From JAJFUV01 sp964561215 (GTDB lineage Bacteria > Acidobacteriota > Terriglobia > Bryobacterales > Bryobacteraceae): a DNA stretch of 9,321 nt. Below the pieces are notes generated by a model. The model was given only the letters and a program-made list of their open reading frames with translations, did no database searches and was not told the origin of the DNA. Of this stretch, positions 6,314 through 9,321 are shown piece by piece. The position numbers and the translations under genes are program-made. Each line of letters opens with the position of its first letter. Positions within the stretch are counted from its first letter, which is position 1. Location: positions 1-9,321 of the forward strand of contig CAZLOS010000183.1 of assembly GCA_964561215.1 (NCBI GenBank), given 5' to 3'.

Positions 6314-6583
6314 CTACCGCTTGTGACCGCCAGGGTTCAACGTGCGCTGAGCGGAGTAGAACTTGTCCCCCGGCTTCAGGTCGACCTTGGTGCCGTCGTT
6401 CGGGATCAACTCGTCGTCCCCGTGGCCGTGCACCTCCCGCCACAGGTCATAGTCGGCGGCGATCCCGCCGAGCACGTAGAGCGCGGCACCGGTTGTCGGG
6501 TCCGGCGACTTGTAGTGTTTCTTGTCAATGATGATCGGGACCTCCTTGGGGTGCCCGTGTTCGTGCTCATGTTCATTCGGCAT
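6314..6583 (-). CDS. Ubiquitin-like modifier (Multi_ubiq type)
   Basis: An 89-residue protein with one Multi_ubiq-like beta-grasp domain at about residues 14-83: VPIIIDKKHYKSPDPTTGAALYVL, a linker, then LWREVHGHGDDELIPNDG and the closing strand DKFYSAQRTLNPGG. It ends GGHKR, so Gly85-Gly86 is masked by three residues. The natural reading is that the JAB domain of the neighbouring E1 fusion removes HKR before activation and attachment to target proteins. The N-terminal HEHEHGH (residues 5-11) is histidine-rich and could bind metal; it is absent from the domain core. AAGAGGAG lies 5 nt before the ATG. The gene is the first of the tight Ubl-E2-E1 cassette and is preceded by an operator-like repeat, 92 nt after the winged-helix gene. 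Only one Ubl copy is present, although this family is often tandem. Confidence 0.88.
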   Translation of the reverse strand: MPNEHEHEHGHPKEVPIIIDKKHYKSPDPTTGAALYVLGGIAADYDLWREVHGHGDDELIPNDGTKVDLKPGDKFYSAQRTLNPGGHKR

Positions 6584-6639
6584 ATCATCTCCTCTTGCCG
6601 CTCGGCGGCGGTTAATCGTTCTCCTCAGACAGCCATCTC

Positions 6640-6659
6640 GTACAGTGTTGTTGCTGTAG
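6640..6659 (-). promoter_or_regulatory. Operator-like site before the Ubl gene
   Basis: The minus strand reads CTACA, ten bases, then TGTAC, an inverted repeat with one mismatch. It shares 15 of 20 positions with the site at 7222-7241, including the 8-mer ACACTGTA. It lies in the 92-nt gap before the Ubl gene, 57 nt from its ATG, next to an A5T5 tract at 6668-6677 that could help promoter binding. No convincing -35/-10 pair is seen here (TTGCCC is present but no good -10 follows at the right distance). A binding site for the upstream winged-helix protein is an inference. Confidence 0.45.
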
Positions 6660-6675
6660 GAGAGGGCAAAAATTT

Positions 6676-7218
6676 TTACCTCATTACTCGGTACTCATAC
6701 TGCTCCCTTCCGGCCGGCGAGGCCACCTTCTCACGGCGCACTAGGCCGAGCGTGACTAGCTTGCCGAGGCGCTCATTCATCGCGTTCAGGTTGAGCCCGA
6801 GCTTGTCTTTCAGGCTCGCCGATGTGACCGCGTCTTTGGCTGCGACCACGGCCTCGAAGGTACTGCGATCCACGGCGTTGACCTTGCCCAGGAGATCGAA
6901 CTTGCGCCCACGACGTTCAACCATAACCAGGTTCATGCTCTCCAGCGCCTTCACGAGGTTCTCCCTCGCGTACTCGGTGAGATTCTCAACGATGGCGAAC
7001 CGGCCCGCGTATTCACCCCCGAGCGACATCACCGTCTTCCCGAACAGCTCGTTCGCAAACGAGAAATCAAAAACCTCCACTCCCTTGGCATCCAGGACCA
7101 GCACATGCCCTGCCGGCATGTCCTCCATGAGTTCAACCACCTTCCGTCGTATGGTGCGGGCCAAGTCACGGGTCCAGAGGTGCTTTCCGTATTCAAATAG
7201 GACTAGCCTCTGTTCCAT
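6676..7218 (-). CDS. STAS-like (DUF4325) – winged-helix regulator
   Basis: A 180-residue protein from the ATG at 7218; a GTG directly before it (7221) would add one residue. Numbers here are from that GTG. Residues about 20-112 look like the STAS-like DUF4325 fold: VLVLDAKGVEVFDFSFANELFGK (40-62), with Ser54 where anti-anti-sigma factors carry a phosphorylatable serine. Residues about 118-178 form a winged helix: ASLKDKLGLNLNAMNERLGKLVTLGLVRREK, with a beta wing (EQYEYRVMR) at the end. It should bind both a partner protein and DNA. The upstream neighbour is a STAS-ATPase, so a partner switch in which the ATPase phosphorylates or sequesters this protein is likely. A promoter and a palindrome lie directly before the start, which suggests autoregulation and a leaderless message. 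Confidence 0.85.
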   Translation of the reverse strand: MEQRLVLFEYGKHLWTRDLARTIRRKVVELMEDMPAGHVLVLDAKGVEVFDFSFANELFGKTVMSLGGEYAGRFAIVENLTEYARENLVKALESMNLVMVERRGRKFDLLGKVNAVDRSTFEAVVAAKDAVTSASLKDKLGLNLNAMNERLGKLVTLGLVRREKVASPAGREQYEYRVMR

Positions 7219-7221
7219 CAC

Positions 7222-7241
7222 CTACAGTGTAGCAGGTGTAG
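7222..7241 (-). promoter_or_regulatory. Operator-like inverted repeat over the -10 of the winged-helix gene
   Basis: The minus strand reads CTACA, ten bases, TGTAG: a perfect 5-bp inverted repeat with a 20-bp span. It also contains the tighter palindrome CTACACTGTAG at 7222-7232. It covers the -10 box of the promoter for the winged-helix gene, as a repressor site would. The match to the site at 6640-6659 is 15 of 20. The binding protein is unproven. Confidence 0.5.
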
Positions 7242-7253
7242 AGCGCCTGTCAA
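7226..7253 (-). promoter_or_regulatory. Sigma-70-like promoter for the winged-helix gene
   Basis: The minus strand has TTGACA (7253-7248), a 16-nt spacer, and TACACT (7231-7226). The first hexamer is a perfect -35 and contains the TGA stop of the STAS-ATPase gene. Seven bases separate the -10 from the ATG at 7218, so transcription would start almost at the initiation codon: a leaderless message. No good Shine-Dalgarno site is seen before this gene, which agrees. Confidence 0.55.
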
Positions 7254-8278
7254 GAGCGCCCTTTCGCCGGAAGAGAGAGCGAGACCTGAACTCCAGGCAC
7301 CAGCGGCACCGAAAACTCGTAGCCGACTTTTTTGTCCATCCGAAAGTGGACCTTGCCCTGACCGCTACGAATCTGAACAGAACCCTGGTGCCGATACGTG
7401 ATCTCGACAAGGTGGTACAGGCCGGTGCCGCGCGTTGGATCATCGTGCTCGGACACGCCGGGCTGAATAGCGCGACGTATGGCCTGAACGTCTGATCGAA
7501 TGTCGCGGTACTTTGGGTTGCGCGTTAGGGTCGCAGTCAGCCCGCCGCCGTAGTCTGCGACCGCAACCTCTAGGAAGCGCTTAGCTCCCTTACCGTATAC
7601 TTGCATCGCAAGGAAGCCGCAGGAGCCAGCGTTGTGGTCGAAGGTGTTCTGGCTTAATTCGGAAATCGCCACGGCGATGTCGAATGCATCCTGCTTCTTG
7701 TACTTGAGCCGATGCTGGATCACGCTCACGATTTGGTCAAGCAGATTGGGCAGTTCGGACCCCGACGTTATCCTGGTCACCTCGATCAGTACCGGGTTCG
7801 TACCCCGCTGATATTCCGACATCGCCGTAAGGACCCTCGGGAGCGGTGGGGTGATGGTGGCGACGCCATCCACCGCCGAGAAGAATCCTGACCTCAGGAG
7901 GTAACCCCGTACGGAGTGATCAGCAACGGTAATGCACGGCTTCTGGCCGTTCTTACTCAGCGCATGACATGCCGCCGTGATTTGTACCATCCCAGCCGGA
8001 GAGATGAAGGCGACCTCCGAGAGGTCAAAGGCGCACGGCCCACCCTCGAATGGGTTCCTGCCGCTCAGGAACCGATCAAAGGTGTTGGCGTCGATTTTGG
8101 TGATCGTTGACACCGGCATCCTTAAGGTGTTCCTATCAGCGCTCTGCGAAAAGCCCGTTCGAGGATCGGGGGGAAGCATGGCCCCGAGTTCTTCTGGACT
8201 CTGTTGCTGAAGGCCCTTCAACCGGTCGACTTCAGCGAAGAGGCGGTCGAACCAAACGTGTTCCTCGAAAGGAGGCAC
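7250..8278 (-). CDS. STAS – histidine-kinase-like ATPase (anti-sigma type)
   Basis: A 342-residue protein from a GTG at 8278 with no clear Shine-Dalgarno site; the frame stays open a little further upstream but has no ATG, so the start is uncertain. Residues about 76-137 resemble a STAS domain: FDLSEVAFISPAGMVQITAAC, then CITVADHSVRGYLLRSGFF. Residues 175-335 hold a GHKL (HATPase_c) domain: N-box ISELSQNTFDHN with Glu207, Asn211 and His215; G1 box ADYGGGL (Asp242); G2 box RGTGLYHL (283-290). This is like the anti-sigma kinases of partner-switch systems but fused to its own STAS part. It has no membrane segment or sensor domain, and no phospho-acceptor histidine domain is visible. It is followed by the STAS-winged-helix gene, 31 nt away, as its likely substrate or antagonist. 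Confidence 0.9.
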   Translation of the reverse strand: MPPFEEHVWFDRLFAEVDRLKGLQQQSPEELGAMLPPDPRTGFSQSADRNTLRMPVSTITKIDANTFDRFLSGRNPFEGGPCAFDLSEVAFISPAGMVQITAACHALSKNGQKPCITVADHSVRGYLLRSGFFSAVDGVATITPPLPRVLTAMSEYQRGTNPVLIEVTRITSGSELPNLLDQIVSVIQHRLKYKKQDAFDIAVAISELSQNTFDHNAGSCGFLAMQVYGKGAKRFLEVAVADYGGGLTATLTRNPKYRDIRSDVQAIRRAIQPGVSEHDDPTRGTGLYHLVEITYRHQGSVQIRSGQGKVHFRMDKKVGYEFSVPLVPGVQVSLSLPAKGRS

Positions 8279-8301
8279 GGGCGTCGAGTGCTTCAGAAAT
8301 C

Positions 8302-8829
8302 TTACAGTATGCGGAGTTCCGTGTCATCTGCAATACCAGATGACGCCTCTCCCACTCGGAACGAGCCACTTTGCACTACGTGCCGATGCGGGTGCCCACG
8401 CACAAAGGAAAGGACTTCGTACATGAGCGACGTATCGCCACAGATTATCTCGTCCCGCCGGGCAGCCGACAGGCCCAGCAGCAGGACCGTGGACAATAGC
8501 AGACTGGGGCTTGTCGTCAAGACTCCCACAAGCTCCCCAAAAACCTCAACACCACCTCAAAAACCAGCGGCTGTACGAGCGCTGGTGGAACCCCGACCGA
8601 CCAGCAGGGCAAGGAGTTCGTTCTCGCAATCCTCGACCAACGAATCGCGAAAGAAATCCCGCATCGCTGTCTCGCGGTATAGGGCGTTTTCCCTTGATTT
8701 CCCGAATCGGACCACCAGAAGGCGCGGCGCTTCCGCAAGGATTTCATCAATCCACCACAACTCGTACAGTGCTAGTAGCTCGGCCAGACCTGGCAGCCGT
8801 ACGCCGGTGCCCCGCTGGAGACTGAGCTG
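8302..8829 (-). pseudogene. Broken unrecognised ORF upstream of the ATPase
   Basis: The minus frame read through this stretch is protein-like: LPGLAELLALYELWWIDEILAEAP, then RDFFRDSLVEDCENELLALLVGR, a hydrophobic SLLLSTVLLLGLSAARR, and DEIICGDTSLMYEVLSFVRGHPHRHVVQSG. One TGA at 8557-8559 interrupts it (…TAAGF stop GGVEVFGELVG…), and a TAA at 8830-8832 closes it upstream, beyond which the same frame also reads sensibly (EVVVGSFPYQ). No ATG stands at a good start; TTG at 8760 and GTG at 8529 are the only candidates. It ends with TAA at 8302-8304, 23 nt before the ATPase start. It may be a decayed gene, a gene hit by sequencing errors, or two small genes. I do not recognise a family. Confidence 0.4.
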
Positions 8830-8849
8830 TTACTGATATGGAAAGCTCC

Positions 8850-9321
8850 CTACGACGACCTCCTGCGTCGGATTTCAGAAAGCCGTATCCAGGGGACACT
8901 CTTTGTGTGTCGGCGGGTGCGATGTTGCGCCAGAATGTTTTGCACGTCGGGCGAGAGTTCGCCGATGGGCCAGGATTCGGCTTCCCGACTGATCATCGGA
9001 AATGCAGCTCTGAGGAGGACACGCAGGATCGTTGGTTGTAGGGGGCTGGAAACACGCGCGTGGGGTATCCAACGCCTGACTTGTTCGGGCGACGATTGAC
9101 GCAGCATCTCAATCAGCGGGCGCTCTATAATATTCGAGAAGCCTCGGAAGCCGTCCCGAGGAAGGGCTTGAACCATATCGGAGGTTAAAAACTCTACGAT
9201 CAAATCGTGACGTTGATCGTGCGATGCCGCCATGTCTCTGCAGATGTAAATGAACTTGGCAAGGACTCTGCCACTCGGTCGAATTTCCTGGAGCTTGCGG
9301 AAGGCGCGCACCGCAGTGGCG
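8850..9321 (-). CDS. Unrecognised helical protein, 5' end beyond window
   Basis: The frame is open through the right edge, so this is probably the C-terminal part of a larger protein; a GTG at 9311 could give 153 residues but has no Shine-Dalgarno site. It reads as mostly helices: FRKLQEIRPSGRVLAKFIYICRD, DLIVEFLTSDMVQAL, LIEMLRQSSPEQVRRWI, ILRVLLRAAFPMIS and LSPDVQNILAQH. Its arginine-rich tail (RRRRSS) ends at TAG 8850-8852. No motif I know is visible. Repetitive helical pairs could mean an alpha-solenoid, but this is not firm. It lies just upstream of a broken ORF and its relation to the conjugation cassette is unknown. Confidence 0.6.
   Translation of the reverse strand, partial: ATAVRAFRKLQEIRPSGRVLAKFIYICRDMAASHDQRHDLIVEFLTSDMVQALPRDGFRGFSNIIERPLIEMLRQSSPEQVRRWIPHARVSSPLQPTILRVLLRAAFPMISREAESWPIGELSPDVQNILAQHRTRRHTKSVPWIRLSEIRRRRSS

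Noticed and set aside
6323..7495. Plus-strand ORF of 390 residues
   Set aside because: It runs antisense through the Ubl, the winged-helix gene and the end of the ATPase gene, all of which have family motifs and ribosome sites or a promoter.
6637..8771. Exact 11-mer CTCGTACAGTG at 6637-6647 and 8761-8771
   Set aside because: About ten chance 11-mer pairs are expected in a window of this size; the second copy is inside an ORF and lacks the other half of the 20-bp motif.
8204..8836. Plus-strand ORF of 210 residues, rich in Ser and Arg
   Set aside because: Composition is typical of an antisense shadow over the minus-strand reading; it has no ribosome site or motif.
1..9321. CRISPR arrays, tRNA or rRNA genes, transposases and terminal inverted repeats
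   Set aside because: None seen on reading: no regularly spaced repeats, no cloverleaf-like segment recognised, and no transposase or integrase motifs.

Overview
The window is a stretch of a bacterial chromosome or large replicon, moderately GC-rich (high fifties percent by eye), probably from an uncultivated Gram-negative-type bacterium. The grounds are a classical signal peptidase I leader on a HEAT-repeat protein, Shine-Dalgarno sites of the AAGGAGG type and a TTGACA-type promoter. The phylum cannot be told. A run of 10 N at 5114-5123 points to a draft (perhaps metagenomic) scaffold.

Layout. Positions 1-1316 carry two plus-strand genes: a hypothetical helical protein with an unclear start, and a secreted HEAT-repeat protein. 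Everything from 1361 to the right edge is on the minus strand and converges on them. In transcription order (right to left) it holds: the C-terminal part of an unrecognised protein (8850-9321); a probably broken ORF (8302-8829); a STAS plus histidine-kinase-like ATPase protein (7250-8278); a STAS-like plus winged-helix protein (6676-7218); a ubiquitin-like modifier of the Multi_ubiq type ending in GG-HKR (6314-6583); a prokaryotic E2-family-E protein (5914-6309); a JAB/JAMM deubiquitinase-E1 (ThiF/HesA) fusion (4530-5912); a DUF6527 zinc protein (4189-4533); an SF2 DEAH-box-like helicase (2337-4142); a small CHCC zinc-finger-like protein (2102-2350); a DUF2188 protein (1835-2068); and a membrane-anchored GIY-YIG nuclease-like protein (1361-1795).

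How it may work together. The Ubl, E2, JAB-E1 and DUF6527 genes are packed with gaps of 4 nt and 1 nt and a 4-nt ATGA overlap. They form a complete ubiquitin-like conjugation cassette: JAB could trim the HKR tail to expose GlyGly, and the E1 domain could then adenylate the modifier and pass it towards the E2. Such cassettes are a known class from comparative genomics. The less usual parts are what flanks it: upstream, a partner-switch-like pair (STAS-ATPase and STAS-winged-helix); downstream, a helicase, a zinc protein and a GIY-YIG protein that look like nucleic-acid effectors. Two related 20-bp sites (15 of 20 identical), one before the winged-helix gene and one before the Ubl gene, suggest that one regulator ties the two parts into one regulon. 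The whole is best read as a candidate stress- or phage-responsive conjugation system. Its function is inference; the domain content is read from the sequence.
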